Notes: generated by a model not told the origin, from the letters alone. 64,000 nucleotides of DNA from Alcanivorax sp. (GCF_019431375.1 NZ_CP080267.1:3620539-3684538), one strand, 5' to 3'; positions 53,827 through 62,039 are shown, counted from the first letter of the stretch. Made by a program: numbers and translations.

Positions 53827-54515
53827 ATCGGAGGCTTGGAGACAGTTTGCAGGATGCCGTCCTGGCGAAACCTTATCCGATAGGTTTTTTCATAGGGCTC
53901 GAAATGCAAATCTGACGTGCCGCTCTTGATGGCGTCCAGCAGCAGCTTATTGACGAACCGAACAATGGGGGCGTCGTCGGAACCGGACTTGGTCTCGTCT
54001 GTGGTTTCCTCTGGAGCACTGACGTCCAGGTCATCGAGTCCGTCATCAAGATCGTCAAAGGCAGAGCCTTCCGCTTCGGACTCCAGATTGTCAATCCACT
54101 GGGTAAGTTTGTCCTCTTCTACAATGACGGTCTCGACGTTGAGGCCGGTGTTGAAGCGGATTTCTTCCAGAGCCGGAAGGTTGGTCGGGTCGGACACGGC
54201 GACAAAAAGACGACTGCCACGGCGAAAAAGGGGTAACACATGGTGCTTGGTGATCAGCTTTGGGTCGACCAGCTCCTTGATCAGGCTATCCCGGGAAAAG
54301 GCAGAAAGGTCCAGAACCGGGTCGCCAAACTCTTCAGCCACGGTACAGGCAATGGGAACCGACGCGACCTTGCCGCTGCTCACCAGGTGGTGGACAAGGC
54401 TTACACGTTCCTGTCTGGCCTGCTGGATGGCAGACTGGGCTTCTTCCTGGGTCAGCAGTTCCTGCTTGACCAGACGAAGGGGTAGCCCGCTGAAGGGGGA
54501 GTTCTGAGACGTCAT
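52809..54515 (-). CDS. pilB: Type IV pilus assembly ATPase PilB
   Basis: A 568-residue extension ATPase. The N-terminal MshEN/GspE-N domain (about 10-150) is followed by the ATPase: Walker A GPTGSGKTVSLYT (about residue 328), Asp box, Walker B DPDVILVGEIRD and His box HTNSAPETL. The zinc-binding cysteines are CEHC and CDKC. The ATG at 54515 matches the normal PilB start; an upstream in-frame extension is unlikely. This is the only complete pilB here, although its C-terminal half is also in the chimera. Confidence 0.95.
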   Translation of the reverse strand: MTSQNSPFSGLPLRLVKQELLTQEEAQSAIQQARQERVSLVHHLVSSGKVASVPIACTVAEEFGDPVLDLSAFSRDSLIKELVDPKLITKHHVLPLFRRGSRLFVAVSDPTNLPALEEIRFNTGLNVETVIVEEDKLTQWIDNLESEAEGSAFDDLDDGLDDLDVSAPEETTDETKSGSDDAPIVRFVNKLLLDAIKSGTSDLHFEPYEKTYRIRFRQDGILQTVSKPPINIASKLSARLKVMSRLDISERRVPQDGRIKLKISKTRAIDFRVNTCPTLFGEKIVLRILDPESAKMGIDALGYDEDQKQLYMDALQKPQGMILVTGPTGSGKTVSLYTGVNILNTPERNISTAEDPVEINLEGVNQVNVNPKQGMDFSAALRAFLRQDPDVILVGEIRDLETANIAIKAAQTGHLVLSTLHTNSAPETLTRLRNMGVPSFNIATSVILIIAQRLARRLCEHCKTQVDIPKQSLLEMGFTDDDLGSAFTVYGPQGCDKCKNGYKGRVGIYEVVKITDGISRIIMEEGNSLEIGDQCRKDGFNDLYRSGLVKVMHGVTSLEEVSRVTSGH

Positions 54516-54897
54516 GGCAACCTGCTTGTTTATGCTTAGAGTTGTGGGGGTGCCCAAAACTTTATTCTTAACATACCCGTTAGACGTGGTACAGGGAAGG
54601 TTGAGTGCATGAAAATCAGCGCCTTGCCACATTTTCTTCACTCGCTTCATTAGAAAGCTGCAGTTAGGGCAGGCAAGTGTGACGCTGGGTGGTTATGAGT
54701 GACACATATTGTCACCGATTGTCGGCGTTTGGTGCCCTGAAGTGGCAGTATGCGTGGGTGTGCAGCGGCGAAAGCCAGTGAAAACGGTGGGTTGCCACAT
54801 CAGAAGAAAGTTGGCCCGGTCCCTGCATTACCATGCACAGGTGCTCGCCAAGGGTGGGCTCGATAACAAGATTTGCCAATTTATTGGAGAGAACGAC
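54516..54897. promoter_or_regulatory. Divergent pilB/pilA intergenic region with sigma-54 site and palindrome
   Basis: A 382-base gap. A -24/-12 (sigma-54) promoter for pilA is seen at 54811-54828, TTGGCCCGGTCCCTGCAT, with GG and GC separated by exactly 10 bases. The same element lies upstream of the complete pilin at 61511. A perfect palindrome GTGACA-CATAT-TGTCAC (54699-54715) could be an operator. The sequence from about 54806 to the pilin start is paralogous to the region upstream of the pilin at 61511. Confidence 0.7.
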
Positions 54898-55329
54898 ATG
54901 AAGAAGCAAATGCAACAGGGTTTCACCCTTATTGAACTGATGATCGTGGTGGCCATTATCGGTATTCTGGCCGCCATCGCGATCCCGGCTTACCAGGACT
55001 ATGTATCCAAGTCCAAGGCCGCAGCTGCTCTGGCCGACATTTCTGCCGGTAAGACCAGCTATGAGCTGCTGTTCACTGAAAAAGGTGCTACTGCGATCAC
55101 CAGTCCTGCATCCATTGGCCTGAATCAAAGCACTGGTAACTGCAGTACTATTAGTGTTACTGCAAACTCCAATGGTGTTGCCAGTCCGGCGATTGAGTGC
55201 ACGATCAACAACCCGGGCCGTATTGGTACTAACGCGACTATCGGTCTTAACCGTACCGCCACTGGTCTGTACCAGTGTGTTGTAAGCGCCAGTTTTGACG
55301 CAAAATTCAAGCCGGCCGGTTGTAGCTAA
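54898..55329 (+). CDS. pilA: Type IV major pilin (pilin 1)
   Basis: A 143-residue prepilin. The class III leader is MKKQMQQG, cut before FTLIELMIVVAIIGILAAIA; Glu5 of the mature protein is present. Four cysteines (GNCS, ECTI, YQCV, AGCS) suggest two disulfides. The C-terminus is PAGCS, ending in a Ser, a possible glycosylation site for TfpO-type transferases. A sigma-54 promoter lies upstream and a terminator after it. The variable part between the first two Cys differs from pilins 2 and 3. Confidence 0.96.
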   Translation: MKKQMQQGFTLIELMIVVAIIGILAAIAIPAYQDYVSKSKAAAALADISAGKTSYELLFTEKGATAITSPASIGLNQSTGNCSTISVTANSNGVASPAIECTINNPGRIGTNATIGLNRTATGLYQCVVSASFDAKFKPAGCS

Positions 55330-55350
55330 AATAGCCTGGCAATGATGAAG

Positions 55351-55377
55351 AGGGCGCCGGATATGGCGCCCTTTTTC
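55351..55377 (+). terminator. Rho-independent terminator after pilin 1
   Basis: AGGGCGCC-GGATAT-GGCGCCCTTTTT. Some read-through would be needed for the downstream transferase gene. Confidence 0.88.
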
Positions 55378-55404
55378 TATTGTTTTATTGGGCAAGATTG
55401 GTCT

Positions 55405-56799
55405 ATGTCTGTTCTTGTTGCGACAATAATAACCTTTTTTCTTTTTGTTGCTCCTCTCTTTGATCTTACGCCAGGATTGACTTGGCACGATCAGCAACGA
55501 ACGCTGCAGGTTGCATCAATTCTGCTTTCCGCTATAGGGCTTTGGATTAATCGTCACCTGCTACCTGTTTTTTCCTTTAAGGTCCATATTCTTGTGGGCC
55601 TTTTTTTCCTGTTGGGTGTTTTGTCAGCGAGTCTTTCTAAATACCCGCTTTGGTCGTTCGTTGAGGTGTTCCTGTTTGGCGGTGTATTTATTGTTGGTTT
55701 GTTTGCATACACTCTGACATCGAATTGTTCGCGCCAGTTAGTGCTGTGGGTGATGGTGCTTTTGTCTTGCGTGGCTGCCCTGTTGGCGTTGAGATTTGTT
55801 TCTTCGGTTCTTGCCGCATTTTACTTTAAGGCAGATTTATACCCTGATGCCGTCATTAATGGGTTTGATAACGTCCGTTGGTTTGGTCAGTTTCAGGCGC
55901 TAAGCCTGCCAGTTTTTGCAGGGCTTATTGCATATACAGGCAGGCCATTAATGAAATGGGGCTTGTTTATTACCTTGGTTTCACTCTGGGTTTCGGCGAT
56001 TGCGATTGGGAACCGAGGTGTTTGGGCTTCCATGATTGCTGTAGGGCTGCTCTTTGTGTGTCTGGGCAAGGATTATAGGCAATGGTTGAAGTGGCAGTTG
56101 GCTGCGGTCACGGTGGCGATGTCACTGGTTTGGTTTTGTTTTATTTATCTGGCAGGAGAGTTCGGCATCTTGGGGGATGGCATGGGAACCTCGCGAGATT
56201 TGGCAACAAGCTCAAACCGTCTGGATATATGGGGGTATACCTTGAAAGGTATATTGTCTGCCCCCCTGTTTGGTGCAGGGCCTATGGGCTTTGCGTCCAA
56301 TTATGTTTTTAGGGTAGCTCACCCGCATAATTCAGTGTTGCAGATAGCATACGAATGGGGAATCCCTGCTTTATTGGTTTGTTTTTGGTTGTTTCTTCTC
56401 TTTGTGTTAAGTGTTTATAAAAGAATTAGGCTTGATTCCGGTAGGCTGCATTTAGTATACGTTTCTTTATTTGCAGCCATACTGGCAGTTATGGCTGATT
56501 CTTTGGTAAGTGGTGTGATCGTTATGCCATATAGTCAGCTCTGGTTGGCGGTTTTGGTGGGTGTGCTTGCATCTGAGCTGAAAATGGGCCGTGCCGTGAA
56601 CTGTTCGTACCGATACCCCATAAGAGTGAAAGCCCTTTTCCAAATTTCTGTGTGCCTCTCTTGTCTTTTTTTGGGCGGAGTGATTTTAAGAGATTTGCCA
56701 ACGCTGTACCCCTATGAACTGAGGCCGGGAAAAGGGGGAGATGCCCCCAGATTCTGGTCGCAGGGGTCTATTCATGGGGCAGAGGGGGTGAGCCGTTGA
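55405..56799 (+). CDS. TfpO-like pilin O-oligosaccharyltransferase (Wzy_C family), copy L1
   Basis: A 464-residue membrane protein with about ten to eleven helices and the Wzy_C/O-antigen-ligase type periplasmic loop. A conserved His is in HPHNSVLQ and the FDNVRWFGQFQ segment is shared with copy L4. Length is like the P. aeruginosa TfpO/PilO, which links an O-antigen unit to the C-terminal Ser of pilin, and it lies directly after a pilin ending in Ser. The ATG at 55405 lies after the terminator; an earlier in-frame start overlaps it. The gene is distinctly richer in A/T than its neighbours, suggesting acquisition. An O-antigen ligase role cannot be excluded. Confidence 0.75.
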   Translation: MSVLVATIITFFLFVAPLFDLTPGLTWHDQQRTLQVASILLSAIGLWINRHLLPVFSFKVHILVGLFFLLGVLSASLSKYPLWSFVEVFLFGGVFIVGLFAYTLTSNCSRQLVLWVMVLLSCVAALLALRFVSSVLAAFYFKADLYPDAVINGFDNVRWFGQFQALSLPVFAGLIAYTGRPLMKWGLFITLVSLWVSAIAIGNRGVWASMIAVGLLFVCLGKDYRQWLKWQLAAVTVAMSLVWFCFIYLAGEFGILGDGMGTSRDLATSSNRLDIWGYTLKGILSAPLFGAGPMGFASNYVFRVAHPHNSVLQIAYEWGIPALLVCFWLFLLFVLSVYKRIRLDSGRLHLVYVSLFAAILAVMADSLVSGVIVMPYSQLWLAVLVGVLASELKMGRAVNCSYRYPIRVKALFQISVCLSCLFLGGVILRDLPTLYPYELRPGKGGDAPRFWSQGSIHGAEGVSR

Positions 56800-58006
56800 A
56801 TGGGATGCTTTCTTTTCGGGTTATCTGGGCATTCTACTGCTGACCGTTCCAGGATCATCTCAAGGCTCCTCTGATGATTTTCGTCCCTGTAGATCTTCTT
56901 TATCAGATCTAGGGTTTGGCAGGATTGACTTTCTAGGTTTGCATTGGCGTATGACAGTGCCAGGCGAGCCAGATTAGCCAACGTTGGGCGTCGTTTGGAT
57001 ACCCTTGTCAAAGTTTTTAGCTGTTTTTCAGTTAAGGGGCTGTCAGTTGGGTAGGTTCTGCCTCTTCTCTCGTCAGCAAGCTGCTCAAGAATGGTGACTT
57101 TATCCATATCAACAGGGGGGTGACCTATTACCTTTGCTCGGCGTAATGTCTCGTTGAACTGATCTTTCTCTATTAGTTGATAATCCTTGATTACGATAAC
57201 GGCCCCGAAGCCCAGAACGACAGTGATACCAAACCAGAACAGTGGAGCGGGGCGATTTTTGATACTGGCTGGCTTGTTGATGGTGATCCCCAGCAGCATA
57301 CCAAATGGAATCATGAAAAAAGTGAAGGCATAGGGGAATTCGACCATTGAATATATCAATAAACCAAACAGGCCAAGCCATGTGCACTTGTCTGCGCTGC
57401 TTTGGCTTTGAGTCAGGATTTTAAACAGGATGATGGCACCAGAAATGGCAGCAACGAGGCCGATAATCGGGCCGAGCCAAACACATAAATCGAGTATCAG
57501 GTTGTGTGAGTGGTTTAGCCTGGTGGCTTCAAGGGTTGAAAATGTGCTTTCAATCTGTGCAAAGACGGCCTGGTTCCATCCAAATCCTGTCCATGGTCTG
57601 TTTGGGATTGCATCGAGGATAAGTTTCCAGATGTGGAGCCGACCACTGGAGCTGGCATGGGAAAAGGGGTTGGAGACTGGGCGGCCCAGCCATTCACCAA
57701 GATAGGGTGATGCAACAACCAGTAAGATAAAGACGGCTGTTATGAGCCAAGGGGTAATAATCCGTAGCTGAATGGATTTTTTGTGTGCTTGCCAGGAAAG
57801 ATAGAGAGTGCTGAAAATCATGAAGACCCAGGCGAATCGCGACTGAGCCAAAGCAAGAGCAAGAATAAGTACTATGGGTATTAACAGTGCCGCGACCGCA
57901 GGGACCTTTTTTTTCTGGTATAGATAGAGTGTGGCAGTCAAGCCCAGGGCCAGAAGCCCACTTAACAGGTTTGGCTGGCCGATGTTGGCAAAGGGGCGGC
58001 CAGCAT
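56772..58006 (-). pseudogene. PglL-like O-oligosaccharyltransferase, copy R1, truncated at its 5' end
   Basis: About 411 codons of a PglL-type transferase. The frame begins at the junction with GRPFANIGQPNLLSGLL, a conserved early region. It continues through the Wzy_C domain with RLNHSHNLILDL and ends in a Wzy_C_2-type C-terminal tail. The N-terminal helices, normally about 150 residues, are missing because the sequence switches at 58006/58007 to a copied segment. A TTG at 57941 could start translation but would not give a full protein. It converges on L1, overlapping it by 28 bases. PglL enzymes glycosylate several proteins with lipid-linked sugars. Confidence 0.75.
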
Positions 58007-58110
58007 TTTATCGAGACTTGCCCGGCAAGATCGCTGCCGAAACAACGCCAGGGCAAGGGATGCGCTTCTGGACAGATGGGCAGATCGAAAGTCGTATTCC
58101 ATCTCCCTGA
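58007..58110 (+). pseudogene. 3' tail of a TfpO-like transferase gene (copy L2)
   Basis: Matches the last 104 bases of the transferase at 62040-63410 at a constant offset of 5,300 bases, including the stop codon. Nothing of the upstream gene body is attached here. Confidence 0.85.
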
Positions 58111-58132
58111 TCCTTTTTCCGGCACGAATGGG

Positions 58133-58735
58133 TTAATCATCGCATTCGATGCCGGAGACGGTTTCAACCATTTTGCGGCCTTCTTTATAACTTTCGTTTT
58201 TGTAGATTTTCCTGATTATCAGGAGAGCTTCACAGGTGCTTCCTTGATCATTTTCCTGTGAGTAGGCTAATGCCAGCCTTGCAAGGTTAGAGAGTGTTGG
58301 ACGGCGCTGAGAGACTTTTTCTAATGTGGAAAGTTGTTCTTTGCTCAGCGTCTGATCAGTAGGAAAGGTCCTTATTCTCCTCTCGTCTGCAAGCTGTTCC
58401 AGAAGAAGGATCTGGTTCATGTCTGCTGGCGGGAATCCCATCAAATTCGCCCTGCGTAGCTTTTCATTGAGCTGGTCTTTCTCAATTAATTGATAGTCTT
58501 TGACTGCAGAAATAGTCCCTAATGCCAGTGTTATGCTGATGCCAATCCAAAACAGTGGGGCTGTGCGGTTATTGACTGTGGGTGATTTTTTGATAGTGGT
58601 TCCCAGCAGCAAACCAAATGGAATCATGAAAAAAGTGAAGGCATAGGGGAATTCGACCATTGAATATATCAATAAGCCAAACAGGCCAAGCCATGTGCAC
58701 TTGTCTGCGCTGTTTTGGCTTTGAGCCAGGATTTT
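58133..58735 (-). pseudogene. PglL-like transferase C-terminal fragment (copy R2)
   Basis: Encodes the last 200 or so residues of a PglL-type protein, including LIYSMVEFPYAFTFFMIPFG and the Wzy_C_2 tail. It is nearly identical to the partial gene at 63433-64000 (offset 5,300) with scattered substitutions and no indels seen. The 5' part is lost at 58735, where a pilin fragment joins. Its C-terminal tail differs clearly from R1, although the middle block is nearly identical. Confidence 0.8.
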
Positions 58736-58897
58736 GCAGATGGTCCCGCTTACTGGCGCAATCTCTTGCATCATCAACAATCCGGGTCGTATTGGTACTG
58801 GTGCCGTCATCCGTTGACCGTACTGATACTGGTCTTACCAGTGCGTAGTCAATGGCAGCTTTGATGTGAAATTTGCCCTGCTGGTTGCAACACCTAA
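58736..58897 (+). pseudogene. Pilin 3' fragment with small indels
   Basis: Corresponds to 61784-61948, the last 55 codons of pilin 3, with one-base losses such as GTCATCCGTTGACC for GTCATCCGGTTGGACC. There is no start, leader or N-terminal helix. A hairpin follows at about 58920-58944, as after the complete gene. Confidence 0.85.
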
Positions 58898-58987
58898 TAT
58901 CCTTTTCAGGAGGAAGGAGAAAGGTGCCCACAGGGCGCCTTTTCGTATGAGAGTGCAAAGGATCAACGTGTCTGGAGATGCCCGTTT

Positions 58988-60240
58988 ATGCACCTGTTGG
59001 GACTGATCTGCTGGGTTGTGATAGGAGGCACTTTTTGCGGCTCCTCTCGTCGATGTGATACCTGGCATTAGCTGGTATGACCAGCAAAGGGTGCTTCAGA
59101 TTTTCGCCATCGTTGTTGCTGATGGGGCTGCCTTTGCATCACTGGATGAGAGTTGAACGTGATTGACTCGCTCGTGTCTGTGGTTGATTTTGGCGCTTGG
59201 TGGGCTCTCATCTTTAATGGGGGCACTGGCTTTGGTCTTTGACGGAGTTGGCTACCTTTTGCGTTTGTTTCTGTTGACGCTATTCATTGCCTATTGTAAA
59301 GTACGAAAGGGGCTGGGCGGCACCTATTATACTGAAACTGGCAAATTTTTATTTCTGTGGCGTTGACAGCAAAGTTCCCTGGTTTCCGATAGTCTCTGCA
59401 GCTCACGTTTGAACTACCTCTGTACCCTTCAGCCTTGATGAGTGGATTTGATAATATCCGTTTTTTTGGTCAATTCCAGACAATAACCATCCCCATAATG
59501 GTTGGCAGATACCGGGATAAAGTTTTGCGCGATCCAGCGTATGGATCACTGATGGGTGGCGTTCTGGTTGCATCCTGGCTTGTCTGCATCATTGGCGGGA
59601 CGAGGCTGCGGCCCTGGTTTCAGTGATGCCTTGTGTTTTTAATGATGGGGACTGTATGGCGGCATTGGGCTCTGGCAGGTTGCCGCATTGTCTGTTGCGG
59701 TTGGCCTTTACCTGGGCATGATGTCGTTTGTGAGTGCAGAACTCGTCTCTGAGGGGCTGAAAGACTTGTTATGTCCAGCTCCGGAGAATTTGAACTATGG
59801 GCGTGGCGCTGGCTGATTTCTGGAGAGCCCTTTGGGGGTGGGGCCCAGGCTTTGCTGCTTCTGATCAGCCCCACAGCAATCATCCACATAATGTGCTGTT
59901 GCAGCTGGGCTACGAGTGGGGTGGGCTGGCTTTAGCCGTGTCGTTATTGGTTGTGGGCAGGCTGCTGTGGTTGGCTTATAAACATGAAGCTCGTGGGGGC
60001 GAGGGGTCCTTGCATGGAAAGGGTCGCTGTGTTGGCGTCCATTCTTGCTGCCTGCCTGCATTCACAGAGCGGTGTCTTTGTGGTTCCCTATACTCAGTTG
60101 TGGCTTGCCGTTCTTGTCGGCGTTTACTGGGGAATGTCGAATCCGGCGGCCATATGTCCCGGAAGGTTGGAAGAGGCAACCCCGAAATTATCCTGTCATT
60201 TTTTTCTTTGGTGCTGCCGTTTATGGCTGGTTTTAGTGGT
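58988..60240 (+). pseudogene. Degraded TfpO-like transferase gene (copy L3)
   Basis: The whole stretch aligns with 62040-63307 but has many small insertions and deletions, often in base runs, so no long frame survives. Recognisable pieces include MSGFDNIRFFGQFQTITIPIM and QPHSNHPHNVLLQLGYEWGG. The homology ends at 60240 exactly at the point where the separate tail at 58007 begins in the reference copy. It is either a decayed pseudogene or poor-quality sequence of a second real copy. Confidence 0.85.
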
Positions 60241-60581
60241 ACCAGGACTATGTATCCAAGTCCAAGGCCGCTGCTGCTCTGGCTGACATCTCTGCTGGTA
60301 AGACCAGCTATGAGCTGCTGTTCACCGAGAAAGGTGACACCGCGATCACCAGTGCTGCATCCATTGGCCTGAATGGAAGCACTGGTAACTGCAGTACTAT
60401 TAGTGTTACTGCAAACTCCAATGGTGTTGCCAGTCCGGCGATTCAGTGCACGATCAACAACCCGGGCCGTATTGGTACTGGCGCGACTATCGGTCTTAAC
60501 CGTACCGCCACTGGTCTGTACCAGTGTGTTGTAGGCGGCGGCTTCGACACCAAGTTTTCTCCTGCCGGTTGCGGTACCTGA
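60241..60581 (+). pseudogene. Mosaic pilin fragment lacking leader and N-terminal helix
   Basis: It encodes from YQDYVSKSKAAAAL to a C-terminus PAGCGT in an open frame but without start, leader or the hydrophobic helix. The middle is nearly identical to pilin 1 (CSTISVTANSNGVASPAI) while the 3' end and following spacer match pilin 2. It therefore looks like a recombinant of two pilins. Confidence 0.85.
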
Positions 60582-60599
60582 TATTCAGTCAGGATAGCG

Positions 60600-60628
60600 G
60601 GAAAGGCGCCCTCAGGGCGCCTTTTTTG
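60600..60628 (+). terminator. Terminator after the mosaic pilin fragment
   Basis: AAAGGCGCCC-TCA-GGGCGCCTTTTTT, nearly identical to those after pilins 2 and 3. Confidence 0.88.
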
Positions 60629-60748
60629 TATCAGGGGGCACAAAAAATCAAAGTATTCGGTTGGGGTGTTTATGCCCACTGGGGGAGAGAGTTACTTGGT
60701 TTTGATAGGGGGGGTCTTCTGCAGATTTCTCTCGTTGATGTCATACCC
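60629..60748 (+). pseudogene. Remnant of a transferase 5' end (first copy)
   Basis: Nearly identical to 61201-61320. Weakly similar to the start of L4 (TTATGC-C, TTGATAGG, CGTTGATGTCATACC). It is cut at 60748, where pilin 2 begins abruptly. Confidence 0.55.
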
Positions 60749-61153
60749 ATTGAACTGATGATCGTGGTGGCCATTATCGGTATTTTGGCCGCCATCGCGA
60801 TCCCGGCTTACCAGGACTATGTATCCAAGTCCAAGGCCGCAGCTGCTCTGGCCGACATTTCTGCCGGTAAGACTAGCTATGAGCTGCTGTATACTGAAAA
60901 AGGTTCTACTGCGATCTCCGGTGCCAATTCCATTGGCCTGAATACCTCTACTGGTAACTGTAGCGCCATTGCCACCACAGCTCCTGCTGCTGACGGCTCT
61001 GCGACTGGTGCTATCAGCTGTACTATCAACAACCCGGGTCGTATCGGTGCTGGTGCGACTATCGCTCTTAACCGCACTACCACTGGTCTGTACCAGTGTG
61101 TTGTAGGCGGCGGCTTCGACACCAAGTTTGCTCCTGCCGGTTGCGGTACCTGA
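60749..61153 (+). pseudogene. Pilin 2, complete except for start codon and leader
   Basis: Encodes IELMIVVAIIGILAAIAIPA through a C-terminus PAGCGT, so almost the whole mature pilin is present, but the Met, the leader and FTL are absent. The sequence joins the spacer directly after GTCATACCC. The frame is open upstream only into the end of the previous fragment in the wrong frame, so no functional prepilin could be made. The variable loop (CSAIATTAPAADGSATGAIS) differs from pilin 1. It could be a silent cassette, or an assembly junction. Confidence 0.85.
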
Positions 61154-61172
61154 TATTCAGTCAGGATAGCGG

Positions 61173-61200
61173 GAAAGGCGCCCTTAGGGCGCCTTTTTTG
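61173..61200 (+). terminator. Terminator after pilin 2
   Basis: AAAGGCGCCC-TTA-GGGCGCCTTTTTT. Confidence 0.88.
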
Positions 61201-61388
61201 TATCAGGGGGCACAAAAATCAAAGTATTCGGTTGGGGTGTTTATGCCCACTGGGGGAGAGAGTTACTTGGTTTTGATAGGGGAGGTCTTCTGCAGATTTC
61301 TCTCGTTGATGTCATACCCGATACTTACTGGTATGGGGGATAAGGGGGCTTCAAATGCTATCGCATCACTGGATGAGGGGTGATGGTC
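61201..61388 (+). pseudogene. Decayed 5' remnant of a TfpO-like gene between pilins 2 and 3
   Basis: The 357-base gap before pilin 3 is not random. Blocks such as TTGATAGGGGAGG, CGTTGATGTCATACC, CTGGTATG and GCATCACTGGATGAG align in order with 62040-62215 of L4, with a deletion inside. It shows that a transferase gene once followed pilin 2 too. Confidence 0.65.
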
Positions 61389-61420
61389 GCTGAAGATGAC
61401 TGATTTCAGAATAAGAAGAA

Positions 61421-61440
61421 AGTTGGCCCCATTCATGCAT
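61421..61440 (+). promoter_or_regulatory. Sigma-54 promoter of pilin 3
   Basis: TTGGCCCCATTCATGCAT has GG and GC exactly 10 bases apart and matches the element upstream of pilin 1, including the preceding AGAAGAAAG. In Pseudomonas such pilin promoters are driven by RpoN with PilR. Confidence 0.7.
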
Positions 61441-61510
61441 TGTTTTGCATAGAGTGTTCGCCAAGGGTGGGCTCAATAGGAAGATTGGCCAATTTATTGG
61501 AGGGAACGAC

Positions 61511-61948
61511 ATGCAAAGACAAATACAGCAGGGCTTTACCCTTATCGAACTGATGATTGTGGTGGCCATCATCGGCATCCTGGCTGCCATCGCTATCCCG
61601 GCTTATCAGGACTATGTATCCAAAGCCAAGGCCGCTGCTGCTCTGGCTGATATCGCTGCTGGTGAGACCAGCTATGAATTACTGTTTATCGAGGATGGTG
61701 CCGCAGCAATCTCTGCACCTGCTGATATCGGTCTGAGCGCTTCAACTGGTAACTGTTCCACAATCGGTGTTGTGGCTCCGGCAGCAGATGGTTCCGCTAC
61801 TGGCGCAATCTCTTGCATCATCAACAATCCGGGTCGTATTGGTACTGGTGCCGTCATCCGGTTGGACCGTACTGATACTGGTCTTTACCAGTGCGTAGTC
61901 AATGGCAGCTTTGATGTGAAATTTGCTCCTGCTGGTTGCAACACCTAA
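61511..61948 (+). CDS. Type IV major pilin (pilin 3)
   Basis: A 145-residue complete prepilin. The leader is MQRQIQQG before FTLIELMIVVAIIGILAAIA, and Glu5 is present. Four Cys are conserved, and the C-terminus PAGCNT ends in Thr. GGAGG precedes the ATG, with a sigma-54 promoter further up. It is followed by a terminator and a TfpO-like gene, repeating the pilin 1-L1 layout. Confidence 0.95.
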   Translation: MQRQIQQGFTLIELMIVVAIIGILAAIAIPAYQDYVSKAKAAAALADIAAGETSYELLFIEDGAAAISAPADIGLSASTGNCSTIGVVAPAADGSATGAISCIINNPGRIGTGAVIRLDRTDTGLYQCVVNGSFDVKFAPAGCNT

Positions 61949-61968
61949 TATCCTTTTCAGGATAACGA

Positions 61969-61996
61969 GAAAGGCGCCCACAGGGCGCCTTTTCTG
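61969..61996 (+). terminator. Terminator after pilin 3
   Basis: AAAGGCGCC-CACA-GGGCGCCTTTT. Confidence 0.85.
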
Positions 61997-62039
61997 TATG
62001 AGGAGTGCAAAGGATCAACGTGTCTGGAGATGCCCGTTT

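Noticed and set aside
54516..54650. 45-residue N-terminal extension of PilB
   Set aside because: No homology to PilB and the ATG at 54515 gives the standard length.
58736..58810. Open frame extending the PglL fragment R2 into the pilin fragment
   Set aside because: The added residues are antisense of pilin sequence across a junction, not PglL.
60524..60748. Open frame leading into pilin 2 that could supply a start codon
   Set aside because: It runs through the previous pilin fragment in a wrong frame and the terminator, and gives no class III leader.
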